A DNA stretch of 64,000 bases from Nostoc linckia NIES-25 (GTDB taxonomy: Bacteria > Cyanobacteriota > Cyanobacteriia > Cyanobacteriales > Nostocaceae). Position numbers and translations under genes: made by a program. Under the pieces are notes generated by a model. It ran no database searches, was not told where the DNA came from, and saw only the letters and a program-made list of their open reading frames with translations. Location: assembly GCF_002368035.1 (NCBI RefSeq), contig NZ_AP018222.1, positions 2,568,471 to 2,632,470 on the forward strand. The letters run 5' to 3'. Below, piece after piece: positions 42,585 to 52,317 of this stretch (positions are counted from its first letter, which is position 1; the number at the start of each line of letters is the position of its first letter).

Positions 42585-44867
42585 TTAAGCGTGAATACGC
42601 AAGGTTAAGACAACTTTAGCAGTTGTAGATGTGAGAACTATCCAAAGCAAGAGCGATCGCTTAATTTTCTCCACTACAGCTGCATCTTTTTGGGTTGATG
42701 CTTCTTCATCCAACATTATCCCCCCTACCCGACCATTTTTAACGGTGAACTCAAAGACGATTTCACCACTAAAGCCTGGGGGTAAATTTATTTGTTCTAA
42801 GTGTTGGGTTAAGTCAGTAATTGTCGCTTCATCCAAACCACTGACGCTGATAACTTCTAACTGCTTAGAAATCGGCGCTGGTACTTTTGGAGATGGCGGC
42901 GCTAATTCTTCTCGCTTTGTCCCCCGCCGCCTTTGTTTGAGAAACTCTGGAACACCTGCTGGGGCTGGCGCTGCTGCCATTGGGAATGTTATTTGACGCG
43001 CAACAGCACCAGCGGGAGGACTGCCAAATACTGCTTCGTAACTAACAGCTTCCGGCATTTCCACTGGCATCTGCATAGACACATATTCGCTTCCTGGTTC
43101 AACTCGCACGTCATCGCTAACAGCAACAAAAGCGGTGTATTGAGAAAGCAATTGATAAGTTAAAGCTGTTTCTGTAACTGCTTCTACACCAGCTTTGGTT
43201 TCATAACTCACCATTTGATTCATCAAGTCTTTAATACAAGCACGTCCCCATAACTGCGCTACAGCAATATTTCCTGTTTCCTCAAATGTGAGGTGAAACG
43301 TTTTTTCATAGTGCTTACCGCCCGCAGCAATGCCGGAAATTTGCAGATTACCGCTGGCTTTATCTTGTTTGCGACCAAACAAAACTAATGGTTGTTCGCT
43401 GAATAAATCAGGGGCTATCTTCGGGTAAATTACAGGTGATTCTGTGTCACCTTGCCAAGAAATTTGAATATTCGTAAGTACGGGATTGTTGATTTGTTTG
43501 TAGAACTTTTCGGCAACTTCTTGTGTGGGTTCATCATGACGAATAATTCTAGATATTCCCCGACCAATTTCGGCAATGCGATTCAATAAAAAACGGTTAA
43601 CTGAACTACCAGCACCGAAACTATAAAGGCGATTTGCTGGTTGGAGGTGCTTTTGTACCTCTGCCAAGATCTCATTTTCATTGCCAATGTAGCCATCGGT
43701 TAGAAGCACAACAGAGCGCAATCTTCCGGCTGGTGTGGGGAAATTGATGGCTTTACGAATGCCACTGAGCATTTCTGTGCCGCCAGCAGCTTGTAAATTG
43801 TTAATGTAGGCGATCGCTTTGGTACGATTTTCGGCTGTATTCGGTAGAGGTTTCTTTGATAACTCCCTGACTCTATCGGAAAAATCGAGAATTGTAAAAG
43901 TATCATTGGGGTTCAACCCATTAATAAATTGTCGCATCATTTCTTGACACTTTTTTAAAGGATCGCCTGATTGCGAACCAGAAGTATCCACCAAAAAAAC
44001 GACATCTTTGGGGACAATTTCATCAGTAGAGTATTCTAAAGCTGGAATTAAATATATGGCAAAATGTCCGCCGCGATCGTCAGCTTGGGTTAATACTGTA
44101 GATTGAGTTTCTTGACCGGAAACTTGATAGCGGAGAATTAAATCTTTGTTGGGAATTGTATCTTCTCCAGCTAATTGAATCCGCACAATTTGACCTGAAC
44201 GTTCAATTTTTAATTGATGGGAAGGAGAACGCACTTGAGAAATTGGTAAACCTGCATCAATTTGCACTGTGACATTAATATCATGACGCGATCGCATTCC
44301 TTCTGGAAGTACAGGCGGTGTAATGCGAGAAGCATCAGGAACTCTATCTGTATCGCCACTATTATCTATGGTTGTTCCAGGAATATATCTCGGCCCCACC
44401 ACCATCGGGAACACAAATTCGTAGTTTCCCGCTTCAAATTTTAAACTTTCAGTGTAACGAATTGTGACATCAATTTGTTCGCCAGGTTTGATGTTAGCCA
44501 GAGATTGGGTAAAGATGTTGTCTCGTTCTTGTTCTAGAAGTCCTGCGGTGCGTCCTTCTTGTTTTGCCTTCTCATAGATTTGTTGTGCTTCTTCACGTTT
44601 TTTAATATTACCTTTGATAGTGCGATCGCCTATTTTAATTTCCATGTCATCCACCGCCGCTTCATCAGGTAACGGAAAGATATACACTGCTTCTAAAGGC
44701 TGTGTGAAGGGATTTTCAAAGCTTTGGATAACCTCAACTCGTGACAAATTACCTGCAACTTTTGCTAATACTTCCGTATGCTTGAGGGGAAAAACTAGCT
44801 TTTCTCCTTGAGGGGATTGGACGTACAAACCCCCTAGCTGTTCGTTTTTAGCAGTTACTTTATTCAT
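42585..44867 (-). CDS. VIT and von Willebrand factor A domain protein
   Basis: 760 residues. The VIT domain spans about 8-135 (with ENPFTQPLEAVYIFPLPDEAAVDDM quoted only to VYIFPLPDEA) and the vWA domain about 285-455 with an intact MIDAS start DTSGSQSG (about 292-299), so it can bind a metal-bridged ligand. A Pro/Ala-rich linker (about 590-670) leads to a C-terminal domain with a TonB-like GEIVFEFTVKNGRVGGIML pattern and a final hydrophobic segment. No signal peptide is seen; the last 30 residues (SLLLWIVLTSTTAKVVL) may anchor it. Its role is unknown; it is divergent from a helix-turn-helix protein 95 bases away. Confidence 0.87.
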   Translation of the reverse strand: MNKVTAKNEQLGGLYVQSPQGEKLVFPLKHTEVLAKVAGNLSRVEVIQSFENPFTQPLEAVYIFPLPDEAAVDDMEIKIGDRTIKGNIKKREEAQQIYEKAKQEGRTAGLLEQERDNIFTQSLANIKPGEQIDVTIRYTESLKFEAGNYEFVFPMVVGPRYIPGTTIDNSGDTDRVPDASRITPPVLPEGMRSRHDINVTVQIDAGLPISQVRSPSHQLKIERSGQIVRIQLAGEDTIPNKDLILRYQVSGQETQSTVLTQADDRGGHFAIYLIPALEYSTDEIVPKDVVFLVDTSGSQSGDPLKKCQEMMRQFINGLNPNDTFTILDFSDRVRELSKKPLPNTAENRTKAIAYINNLQAAGGTEMLSGIRKAINFPTPAGRLRSVVLLTDGYIGNENEILAEVQKHLQPANRLYSFGAGSSVNRFLLNRIAEIGRGISRIIRHDEPTQEVAEKFYKQINNPVLTNIQISWQGDTESPVIYPKIAPDLFSEQPLVLFGRKQDKASGNLQISGIAAGGKHYEKTFHLTFEETGNIAVAQLWGRACIKDLMNQMVSYETKAGVEAVTETALTYQLLSQYTAFVAVSDDVRVEPGSEYVSMQMPVEMPEAVSYEAVFGSPPAGAVARQITFPMAAAPAPAGVPEFLKQRRRGTKREELAPPSPKVPAPISKQLEVISVSGLDEATITDLTQHLEQINLPPGFSGEIVFEFTVKNGRVGGIMLDEEASTQKDAAVVEKIKRSLLLWIVLTSTTAKVVLTLRIHA

Positions 44868-44962
44868 AGGTTTGATAACTTCTGTTGTATTGAACGTAAA
44901 TCTAGACTAACTAAAGCAACAAGCAACTGTAACCTAACCACTCTTAGGAGTTTTGTTAGGAT

Positions 44963-46084
44963 ATGGGGGAGAAGTTGATAAATCCAACAATGACACCAAT
45001 TACCCAACTCTTTGCACAAGCTGAAAATGACTGGAATTTAGCAAGCTTGTGTCAAGATCTCACCTCTGCCAAACAGCAAATTTCTGGTAAACCGAAACAA
45101 CTTACACCATTGGAAATAAATTGCTTAAGGGGATTACTTTGCGGTTATAGCCCTACTGAAATAGCTGCTGCAATGAATCGCGAAGTTAGGGGTTTACGAG
45201 TTGATTTATCTAGAGGATTGTATCGCTATATCGAAGTACTAACTCAGCGACCTATTAATACCTTAAAAGACTGGAGAGAAGTTGCTGACTGGCTAGCAAA
45301 AGCTAACTATAAAATCAGTTTTTCTCATCATAATTCGCAAAATCATGACTCGTCACTTAAAATTGTTGATGTTTCTCTTGAAGGCTCTGTTAATTCCTGT
45401 GTAATTGATTTGAAAGTTCGTAATATTGGCGATCGCGTTGCTTTTTTAAAAAATGCTAAGTTTTTATTTCATGATGTATGGATGCTGAAAAGTTGGGTTT
45501 TACCTAAATTTGAAAGAAATAAGCAGCAAGCTTATGCACCAGCACCTGCTATGGCGATGCAGCGGAGTAGAACTGTTCCATCTAGCTGTGATTACCAAGT
45601 TTCTTTAGCTGCAACTTTAAATTTTGATGTTGCTTTACCACTTAATTTTTGTACAGCAAATTATTTAAATCCACAATCAAAAGTTGTTTATATTGAAAAT
45701 ATAAAAATTTCCCAGTGCGTAAGTTGTAATGATGTAGATAGGTTTACGTTTACTTTATTTTTGCCAGAAAATGAGCAACAACTTTCTAGTGATAGCCAGT
45801 TACCATATTTGATACGTACATCATATATTTATAATTTTAAAATAGAACTTATTTATGATGAAGATAATAAAAGTATTCAATCTTCTGATTTAATTATTCT
45901 GCTGGAACCAAAATATCCTGAAAATATAGAGACACGAGAATTTTTGACAGAATCTGATTCTAAAGTTTCCACGGAAATGAAAAAATGGAGTCAGGATAAT
46001 CTAGAGTTACTAACGGCAATAGCCAAAATAAAAGGTGTTATGAGTTCATCATTAAATTCTTTAATAAAAATAGCGGTGCGTTAG
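44963..46084 (+). CDS. Protein with N-terminal helix-turn-helix-type domain of cyanobacterial signalling proteins
   Basis: 373 residues. Residues 42-100 (LTPLEINCLRGLLCGYSPTEI and RGLRVDLSRGLYRYIE in part) resemble a LuxR/sigma-like helix-turn-helix module that, from memory, starts many NB-ARC and WD40-type proteins in Nostoc. The rest (about 110-373) is rich in beta strands and has no family I recognise. No membrane segment is seen. It is transcribed away from the VIT-vWA gene, so the two may share a promoter region and a task. A TAGGA sequence lies just before the start. Codon use is AT-rich compared with neighbours. Confidence 0.68.
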   Translation: MGEKLINPTMTPITQLFAQAENDWNLASLCQDLTSAKQQISGKPKQLTPLEINCLRGLLCGYSPTEIAAAMNREVRGLRVDLSRGLYRYIEVLTQRPINTLKDWREVADWLAKANYKISFSHHNSQNHDSSLKIVDVSLEGSVNSCVIDLKVRNIGDRVAFLKNAKFLFHDVWMLKSWVLPKFERNKQQAYAPAPAMAMQRSRTVPSSCDYQVSLAATLNFDVALPLNFCTANYLNPQSKVVYIENIKISQCVSCNDVDRFTFTLFLPENEQQLSSDSQLPYLIRTSYIYNFKIELIYDEDNKSIQSSDLIILLEPKYPENIETREFLTESDSKVSTEMKKWSQDNLELLTAIAKIKGVMSSSLNSLIKIAVR

Positions 46085-46156
46085 CCTTATTGCACCCTTC
46101 TGCCCTCAGCATAGCTGCCTTCTTCACTTTTGAATTTTGAATTTTGAATTGTTAAT

Positions 46157-46212
46157 GTGGGATGGGTGTCCTCACCCGTCCGGGCGGGCAGGATGCCCAC
46201 CCCACAAGAGCT
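46157..46212. repeat. Hairpin related to the core of M3
   Basis: GTGGGATGGGTGTCC / GGATGCCCACCCCAC fold over CACCCGTCCGGGCGGG. The text matches the central hairpin of M3 but lacks its ends and duplication, so it is a relic or a separate palindrome. It lies between convergent genes. Confidence 0.6.
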
Positions 46213-46284
46213 TACTAATGCACTATTTTCAGCTTGCCACGCCAGTACTTACCATTCCCCCTTTTCCCGACTTCTGCAAGAAGT

Positions 46285-47883
46285 CTAATCTTTAGAGTGA
46301 AGACCGAGACGTTCTATTAGCATAGGTAAATCTTTAGCAGAGACTTGGCGGTGATTGGTTTCTACAGCGTCAACCCAAGAGATGCTTTTTCCCATCGTTG
46401 AGGCAAAAAACGCCCTCGACCAGCCTTTAGCTTTTCTGGCTTTGCGAATAATCTCACCTGATGGCGATCGCAGTTGACGCAGATTTTTGGTTTGGCGGGT
46501 AATTCTGTTTTGGCTTTGCGGGTTGTTTAACCGTTGTTGTGCTTCTAACGGCAAATTGAACCGCCAGCGTGATATTAAAAGTTCTTGCCAAAATCCAGCC
46601 GGACGTTTGCCTTGCTTGTTCTCCAACCAATCTGGCCCAATTTCAAGTTCTATTTGCCATCCAGCTTTTTTCACAACATTCATATCAGTTGCAAAGTCGT
46701 CAGCTAAACAGCGACGCAGTTGGCGATCGCTTGCTGCTGCTGTAACTCGTTTTTCTCCATAGGCAATTTCTAACAGCGTTTTGCCAATCAAGCGGTTTTG
46801 TAATCCGGGTACAATTTGAAAAGTTAGCCAAATCAGGATTCTGGCAGCACCGACGTTTTGCTTACCAATACTAAAAAGCGTTTGTACGGTTTTCTTGGTG
46901 ATGATGCCTGTATGGTAATAATATTCTGATTTGTTCAAAAAGTATCTTGCCCACTCGCCGGGTTTGACGGTAACAGTTAAACCGATCGGTTTGCAATGAC
47001 TATTCTCTGCTTCAGCAAATTTGTGTTCGACAGAAACGTTCCAAATTTGCCAATCTCTTGTTGTAAACGCCGGAACTTTATCTGTATTGAACCAAGTAAT
47101 TTCTGCCAACACTTGAGCAGGTTGTCTTACCAAACTATCTAGAATCTCTAATTTTTGTGATTTGCTCAAATCGCGGCGCTTTGATAAACCTGTATATTCA
47201 ATCAACTGTTTATCATCGATCGCAAAAGCTTGATTACAAGGTTCGTGAAGCTGAAGTGCTTTAGCACAGTAAATTAGATGAATAGCACCTGCTCTTGGGT
47301 CAAATTCCTCAATGGTGGTAAGAGCAGCATCTATTGTTGATGCTTGCTTTTGTGGAGAAAAACTTTCATCGCTGATATAATACTCGATTTTGCCACTACG
47401 TCCTTTATTAACAGGTTTTTCGTAACTCAAAATCGAATCAGACTTAATTTTCCAGGATAAATCTGACTTTTGTGACAAAACTTCTGCCACACCTCGCAGT
47501 ACCAACGTCAATGCTGCGAATGTTGTCCAGCCATCAGGAAATAAAGAACCCGCTTTGAACTTTGGTTTCTCGGTTGGAGATTTTTGCTCTTTAAGTAGTA
47601 GTTTCAGCAGGAAAATCGCAAAGCGATCGGACTGGATACTCTCAATCTGACGAAAATTATTCCAAGTGACGAGATGTGTTTCAACCTGCTGTTGAACCTC
47701 AGCAATTTGAGTTTTAACTTGATTTTTTGTTTCAAAAAGCTGTGTTTTAACCTGCTTTTTTACGTCAACTAAATTGACTTGACTTTTTTGTTCTAAGTTA
47801 ACTAAGGAATCTGCGATCGCTTCTCTTGTTCGTTTTACTGTAACCTTTATCCGATTCCGTAATGCGTCAGATCAGCGTTCCAT
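46285..47883 (-). CDS. Unrecognised helix-turn-helix protein, probably broken by an in-frame TGA at codon 4
   Basis: The downstream open frame (46285-47511, TTG start, 408 residues) ends in a helix-turn-helix of XRE type (RKARKAKGWSRAFFASTMGKS and ISWVDAVETN in part). The same frame stays open upstream to 47871, giving 120 more residues, which are clearly protein-like: a basic start (SDALRNRIKVTVKRTREAI), a coiled coil (VKTQLFETKNQVKTQIAEV) and a compact end. That upstream part has no ATG, GTG or TTG except an ATG at 47883, which reads Met-Glu-Arg-stop before it. So the original start was probably 47883 and codon 4 is now TGA. It could be a pseudogene, a sequencing error, or translated from the internal TTG. 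The middle resembles no family I know; a replication or regulatory role is only a guess. Confidence 0.6.
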
Positions 47884-48500
47884 ATTGATTGTGATTTCGA
47901 TCTATTGAAAGTAATTTTTGATATTTGCTAGGTGCAGATTTTTGACACGCAAACTTTATTCTAAATATTTTTTGTACAGAGCGCAGGAGATAGTTTCATA
48001 TTTTAACCTAAAAGATGATGGTGCGATCAGTTAATGCTTAATTATAAAACTTATAAATATAATTAATCAATAGTATTTACAAGCAGCAAGATGTAAGGTC
48101 TAAAAATTAGTATAACTATGATGAAAAACCTTGTATTCATCAAGGTTTTAGGATTTTACATTTGCTGCTAAAAACAGGTCACAAAATTGCTAGAAACAGG
48201 TCACACCTCTATATTAAAAAGTTAAATGCTTAAAGGTATTTCCGAATTTTTTACAATATGGATATACTAATCAACTCGTGCATTTTTAGTAGCTATATGT
48301 AAATTTTTAAATTTTTATGTATACTAAAAATGAAAGCCACAAGCTTTCTAAAAAAGGCACAATCAAGCTTTAATATTGATATGTTTACATGTCAATAATT
48401 CTTACGAATCATACTTATCTCTATCGTAAGAAAGAGTAGTAAGAATCCAAAGTCTTGATTTTTTACAAACTTTTGAACCTAATTATCGAAGGAGAATTTT
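47884..48500. other. Intergenic region upstream of csbD
   Basis: 617 AT-rich bases. A hairpin AAAACCTTG-N7-CAAGGTTTT at 48125-48149 and an 18-bp direct repeat TGCTAAAAACAGGTCACA / TGCTAGAAACAGGTCACA (48166-48183 and 48188-48205, period 22) are the only structures. A Shine-Dalgarno GAAGGAG precedes the next start. Confidence 0.55.
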
Positions 48501-48683
48501 ATGAGCTTAGAAGATAAAATCAAAGCAACTGCCAAAAACATTGAAGGTAAAGCTAAAGAAATTACAGGTCAAGTAACTGACAATCCAGAGCTAGAAGCTG
48601 AAGGCAAGCTAAAACAAGCTGAGGCTAATGTTAGCCAGTCTGTTGAAAACACTAAAGATGAAGTTAAAAAACTGATTGACTAA
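48501..48683 (+). CDS. CsbD-family stress protein
   Basis: 60 residues, charged and helical, with the family pattern IKATAKNIEGKAKEITGQV and EAEGKLKQAEA. CsbD-like proteins are small hydrophilic general-stress proteins (sigma-B regulated in Bacillus) with no known enzyme activity. The start has a good ribosome site (GAAGGAG, 6 bases before ATG). An intrinsic terminator candidate lies 170 bases downstream, so the gene is probably alone on its transcript. Confidence 0.88.
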   Translation: MSLEDKIKATAKNIEGKAKEITGQVTDNPELEAEGKLKQAEANVSQSVENTKDEVKKLID

Positions 48684-48852
48684 TCAAGCTTGCTGTCTCA
48701 AGAATCCAAAATTCAGAATTAACGATCGATTCAGACTTTTCATCGTTCTTAAAACTGTACCGCAGGATTTGTCGCTAACTTGTAGACTGTTAGTGCAATC
48801 GCAAGCATACTGATTTTTTTACTATTTTTGACGATGAATTTGATTGAAATCC

Positions 48853-48897
48853 AGCAATCCTCATAAATAAATATAATGTTTAGAGGATTGCTTTTTT
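48853..48897 (+). terminator. Intrinsic terminator candidate after csbD
   Basis: Perfect 10-bp stem AGCAATCCTC (48853-48862) and GAGGATTGCT (48883-48892) followed by a T-run; the 20-base loop is long. Confidence 0.55.
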
Positions 48898-49016
48898 CTT
48901 CTGTAGTCTTAATTAATTCAAATTTAATTTTGAAAAAAATTTTCTAGCTTCGATAGAGCTATGAATTAGCCATATTTACTCTGCTTTTGCTCGATAAGAT
49001 AATAAGGAATAAAACA

Positions 49017-49238
49017 ATGCCAAGATTGATAGGACAGCGGCGATCGCCTGCTGGTTTGTATGTGCTTTCTGCGATGGTTGTAGCGATCGCCGCAGCTGGA
49101 GTACTTGAATATAAAGGTGTTTTTGATTTAGAGAATCTGGTTCAACAAGTAAAAATTAAGCTGCAAACAAGTAGTTTATCTTCTAATTATCCAACAACTC
49201 GCTTATCTAAAATAGTGCTGAGTAATAAGTATTCATAA
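49017..49238 (+). CDS. Small single-pass membrane protein
   Basis: 73 residues with a basic N terminus (MPRLIGQRRSPAG) and one membrane segment (about 15-34, LYVLSAMVVAIAAAGVLEY). The start is placed at the ATG at 49017, after an AAGG sequence; the frame upstream to a TTG at 48987 is not needed. The C-terminal half is polar. I do not recognise it. It lies between csbD and the PRC-barrel gene. Confidence 0.6.
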   Translation: MPRLIGQRRSPAGLYVLSAMVVAIAAAGVLEYKGVFDLENLVQQVKIKLQTSSLSSNYPTTRLSKIVLSNKYS

Positions 49239-49275
49239 TTGATTTGTGATTTACCTGCAAACAAACTTTAGGAAC

Positions 49276-49401
49276 CAATACAGTTCAGTTAAGACTCGAT
49301 CCTCCCTAACCCTCCTTAAAAAGGAGGGAACTAAGCCCCCCTTTCCAAGGGGGGTTGGGGGGATCTTCCGGAGCTAAATACCGTTAACTGAACCGTATTT
49401 A
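49276..49401. mobile_element. Small inverted-repeat element M4 (9-bp duplication)
   Basis: 126 bases with ends CAATACAGTTCAGTTAA and TTAACTGAACCGTATTTA and an exact 9-bp duplication TTTAGGAAC (49267-49275 and 49402-49410). A strong internal hairpin (CCTCCTTAAAAAGGAGG and CCCCCTTTCCAAGGGGGG) is present. It stands 35 bases before the start of the PRC-barrel gene. Confidence 0.83.
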
Positions 49402-49436
49402 TTTAGGAACTCAGCACTACCAAAGGAATTAAAGAT

Positions 49437-51242
49437 ATGCGTCGAGGAACTGATTTAATAGGAAAAATTGTTGTTGCTTACAATACCGGAGAACGAATTG
49501 AGCGGATTCAAGACTTGATTTTTGACCAACAGAGCGATCGACTTCTGGGACTGCTTGTGGATGATGGCGGCTTGTTTCGTAGTGCCCGTGTGATTCCATT
49601 TGCTCAAGTGCAAGCGATCGGTTTAAACGCTGTAATCGTACCTTCAAAAGCAGCAGTTGTCAAAATTAAGAAAGCGCCAGAAATCAGAGCTATTGTAAAA
49701 CGCAACAACGTGCTTAAAGGAACCCGAATCTTGACTGTAAATGGACGCGATTTGGGAACAATGATTGACCTTTATTTTGACGAACAGACAGGAGTCGTTG
49801 AAGGATACGAAGTATCCGGCGGTTTGTTTGCTGATGCTTATTCTGGACGATGCTTTGTTCCTGCTACTAACACGCTCAAAATCGGAGAGAATTTTGCATT
49901 TGTACCCGTTGAAACAGCTGAACTCATGCAAGAACAAGTGGGAGGTTTTAAAGGAGCCATTCAAACAGCTAGCAATACAATACAAGACACCACAGCAGCA
50001 GCTAATCAAAAACTTCAAAGAGTAGGTGAGATTGCGACAGAGAAGTTGCAAGAAACAACGGAGGTTGTTAGCAGACAATTGCAAGATGCCAATCAAGCAG
50101 CAACAACATCGCTGACAAACGCAATTATCGATTCAACAGCGCAAAAAGCTTTTGTAGTTGGTCAAATTGCAGATAGAGATGTATTTGCCCCAGATGGTAG
50201 CGTGTTAGCGATCCGGGGACAAACAGTTACCAGATCGATTGCAGACGAGGCCGAACGTCTGGGTGTACTCCATCAGCTTTATCGAGCAACTGGAGGTGAT
50301 GTTGCGGCCGAGTTAAATCGCAAAATTCAAGAAACTGTAGACACAACTAGCAATCAATTCCAGGAAACTGTAAAACAAACAACTGCGATCGCTGATGAAA
50401 AGTTGCGACTGACAGCTGGCAACACTGCCACCAAATTAATGAATGCAATTATCAATCCAGAAGAACAAAAGGCATTGGTAATTGATAGGGTGGTTGATTG
50501 CGATGTAATTTCCCCGAATGGAAGATTACTAATTGCTCAAGGACAGCCAATTACATTGGAGATTGCCGAACGAGCCGAGCATCAGGGAATACTCAACCAA
50601 CTGTTCCAAGCCACAAAAGGCAGCTTAACAGCCGAGTTGAGTAACTCAACCAGCAATATTGTTGCTAGTTATTTAGTAGAACAAGCTTTGGGACGACGAG
50701 TGCATCAGTTAGTTCGGACTAATGATGGATTAGTTGTAGCTGCACCAGGACAAATTGTTACCCAACAAGTAATTGAGCGCAGCCGCAGTTACAAGCAAGA
50801 ACGGGCGCTACTCAATGCTGTTGGCTTGACCTTCATTGACGCAGTTGGTTCTAGTGCCAATCGCACATTTTCGGATACAGGTGAATTGGTGGTTGATAGT
50901 GTTGTTCGCGTACAAGAGAATGTAACTAGCTTCGTGGCAATTCTTCAAAAAAGGTTTGAACAGGTACGCCAACAGGCAATTCAAACATTAGAAGAACACC
51001 GCATCAAAGATGCTTTAGGACGTACCGTGAATCGAATCATTTTAAACAAGGATGATAGCGTGATTTTAAGTCCAGGCGATATCATTACCCATCGTGCCAT
51101 CGAACTTGCCCGGAAAGCTGATGTGCTAGATATCCTATTAAGCTCGGTGTATAAAAAGGAAGAACAACCTGCGATCGCTTTATTAAATCCATCAGCAAAA
51201 ACTAAAGTCAAAGAGCGAGAACTTACAGTGTCATCGAGTTAA
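49437..51242 (+). CDS. PRC-barrel protein with four repeated beta-rich modules
   Basis: 601 residues. Two PRC-barrels lie at about 1-80 (LIGKIVVAYNTGERIERIQDL, quoted to 20: LIGKIVVAYNTGERIERIQD) and 88-165. Then a helical, Gln/Ala/Thr-rich stretch, and four related modules of about 60-100 residues, each with a turn like DVFAPDGSVLAIRGQTVT, DVISPNGRLLIAQGQPIT, VVAAPGQIVTQQVI and VILSPGDIITHRAI. Helical Gln-rich linkers separate them. No membrane segment or signal is seen. PRC-barrels act in ribosome maturation (RimM) and in photosynthetic reaction centres; this large form with repeats is cyanobacterial and unassigned. It lies in a group with CsbD-like and HPP genes that suggests stress physiology. 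Confidence 0.8.
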   Translation: MRRGTDLIGKIVVAYNTGERIERIQDLIFDQQSDRLLGLLVDDGGLFRSARVIPFAQVQAIGLNAVIVPSKAAVVKIKKAPEIRAIVKRNNVLKGTRILTVNGRDLGTMIDLYFDEQTGVVEGYEVSGGLFADAYSGRCFVPATNTLKIGENFAFVPVETAELMQEQVGGFKGAIQTASNTIQDTTAAANQKLQRVGEIATEKLQETTEVVSRQLQDANQAATTSLTNAIIDSTAQKAFVVGQIADRDVFAPDGSVLAIRGQTVTRSIADEAERLGVLHQLYRATGGDVAAELNRKIQETVDTTSNQFQETVKQTTAIADEKLRLTAGNTATKLMNAIINPEEQKALVIDRVVDCDVISPNGRLLIAQGQPITLEIAERAEHQGILNQLFQATKGSLTAELSNSTSNIVASYLVEQALGRRVHQLVRTNDGLVVAAPGQIVTQQVIERSRSYKQERALLNAVGLTFIDAVGSSANRTFSDTGELVVDSVVRVQENVTSFVAILQKRFEQVRQQAIQTLEEHRIKDALGRTVNRIILNKDDSVILSPGDIITHRAIELARKADVLDILLSSVYKKEEQPAIALLNPSAKTKVKERELTVSSS

Positions 51243-51328
51243 TTATGCTTCAGATGCCTTTACTTTGTAGGCAGTGGTGGAGCGATCGCAACATTTTCCC
51301 CGTTCGCAATTAATTCGGTCGCTAACAG

Positions 51329-51937
51329 TTAGAACCAATATTTGGGATACGTTCTCTCGTGTGCCAAATTATTGAATACCACTGCACAGAGTACCAAAAT
51401 TATCGAACCTTCTAAGGCAGGAGTTAAAAGAAATTGCCAGGATGGTTTCGTCATCATCACAACTAATGCAACTGCTCCTGAAGGAGGGTGTAAAGTTGCA
51501 GTAAGCTGCATCATACCAATGGCTGTAGCTACTGCCATTCCCATTGCCCAAGGTTCTGAACCGAAAAGATGCAGAATAGTCAGGCTAACTAATGCCGCCA
51601 CAAGATTCCCACCAATTACATTCCGGGGTTGAGCTAAAGGACTGTCAGGTACACCAAAGATTAATACGCTAGTAGCGCCAAAGGGAGCCATCAACAAAGG
51701 AGAATTAGTTTTTACAGAAAGGTAAGCCGTTACTGCTATTCCAATAAAACTACCGCACCAACTCCAAAAGATGTGTCTGTGGTGGGGCCTATCCAAACAA
51801 GATGAACGCCTAGTTCCACGTATTTTAAAGCAGTAGTTTTTCCATTTCTCCTGAACATTTTGATAATTGAACCTCGCTAGATAGCTTGAAGAAATCCGCC
51901 CTTTGGGTAAATAACCTTTCATAATTTTCCAGAGCAA
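51329..51937 (-). CDS. HPP-family membrane protein (putative nitrite transporter)
   Basis: 202 residues with about four to five membrane helices. The HPP motif is present in LHPPSGAVALVV (about 145-156), preceded by APFGATSVLIFG and QPRNVIGGN. HPP proteins of cyanobacteria and chloroplasts have been linked to nitrite transport. The N-terminal 55 residues are basic and cytoplasmic; Met6 (51922) is an alternative start. It is convergent with the PRC-barrel gene, 86 bases apart. Confidence 0.84.
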   Translation of the reverse strand: MLWKIMKGYLPKGRISSSYLARFNYQNVQEKWKNYCFKIRGTRRSSCLDRPHHRHIFWSWCGSFIGIAVTAYLSVKTNSPLLMAPFGATSVLIFGVPDSPLAQPRNVIGGNLVAALVSLTILHLFGSEPWAMGMAVATAIGMMQLTATLHPPSGAVALVVMMTKPSWQFLLTPALEGSIILVLCAVVFNNLAHERTYPKYWF

Positions 51938-52317
51938 CTACAACCAACAGTCCTCAACACAAAAAAATTCCTTGTATCTACTGCCTTAGCTAATCTTTGT
52001 CAAGAAATTAGCTAAAAAAGTACGTAAATTATGTCAATAGACAGAATTTTAAATTAGAATTATCAGCTAAAATTTTCATCTGGCAAACAGAATCTTTAAG
52101 CCATAAATCAGTATTTTTGTGAGTAAAAAATTCCAATTCATTGATTTAAAAACTTTGATTACTACAAAATATCATGATTCCATGACATTTAATTTCCAAA
52201 ATATCCTTTGAACCCGACAAAGGAAATATAGAATTTATACAAATCAGTTATTATACCTATAAGTTTTATTTATATTTATATCTAGATTTGGGATTTAGCT
52301 TGTGAATTTCACTTTCC

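Noticed and set aside
42631..43163. Plus-strand frames opposite the VIT-vWA gene
   Set aside because: Shadows of the real minus-strand gene, no conserved motifs.
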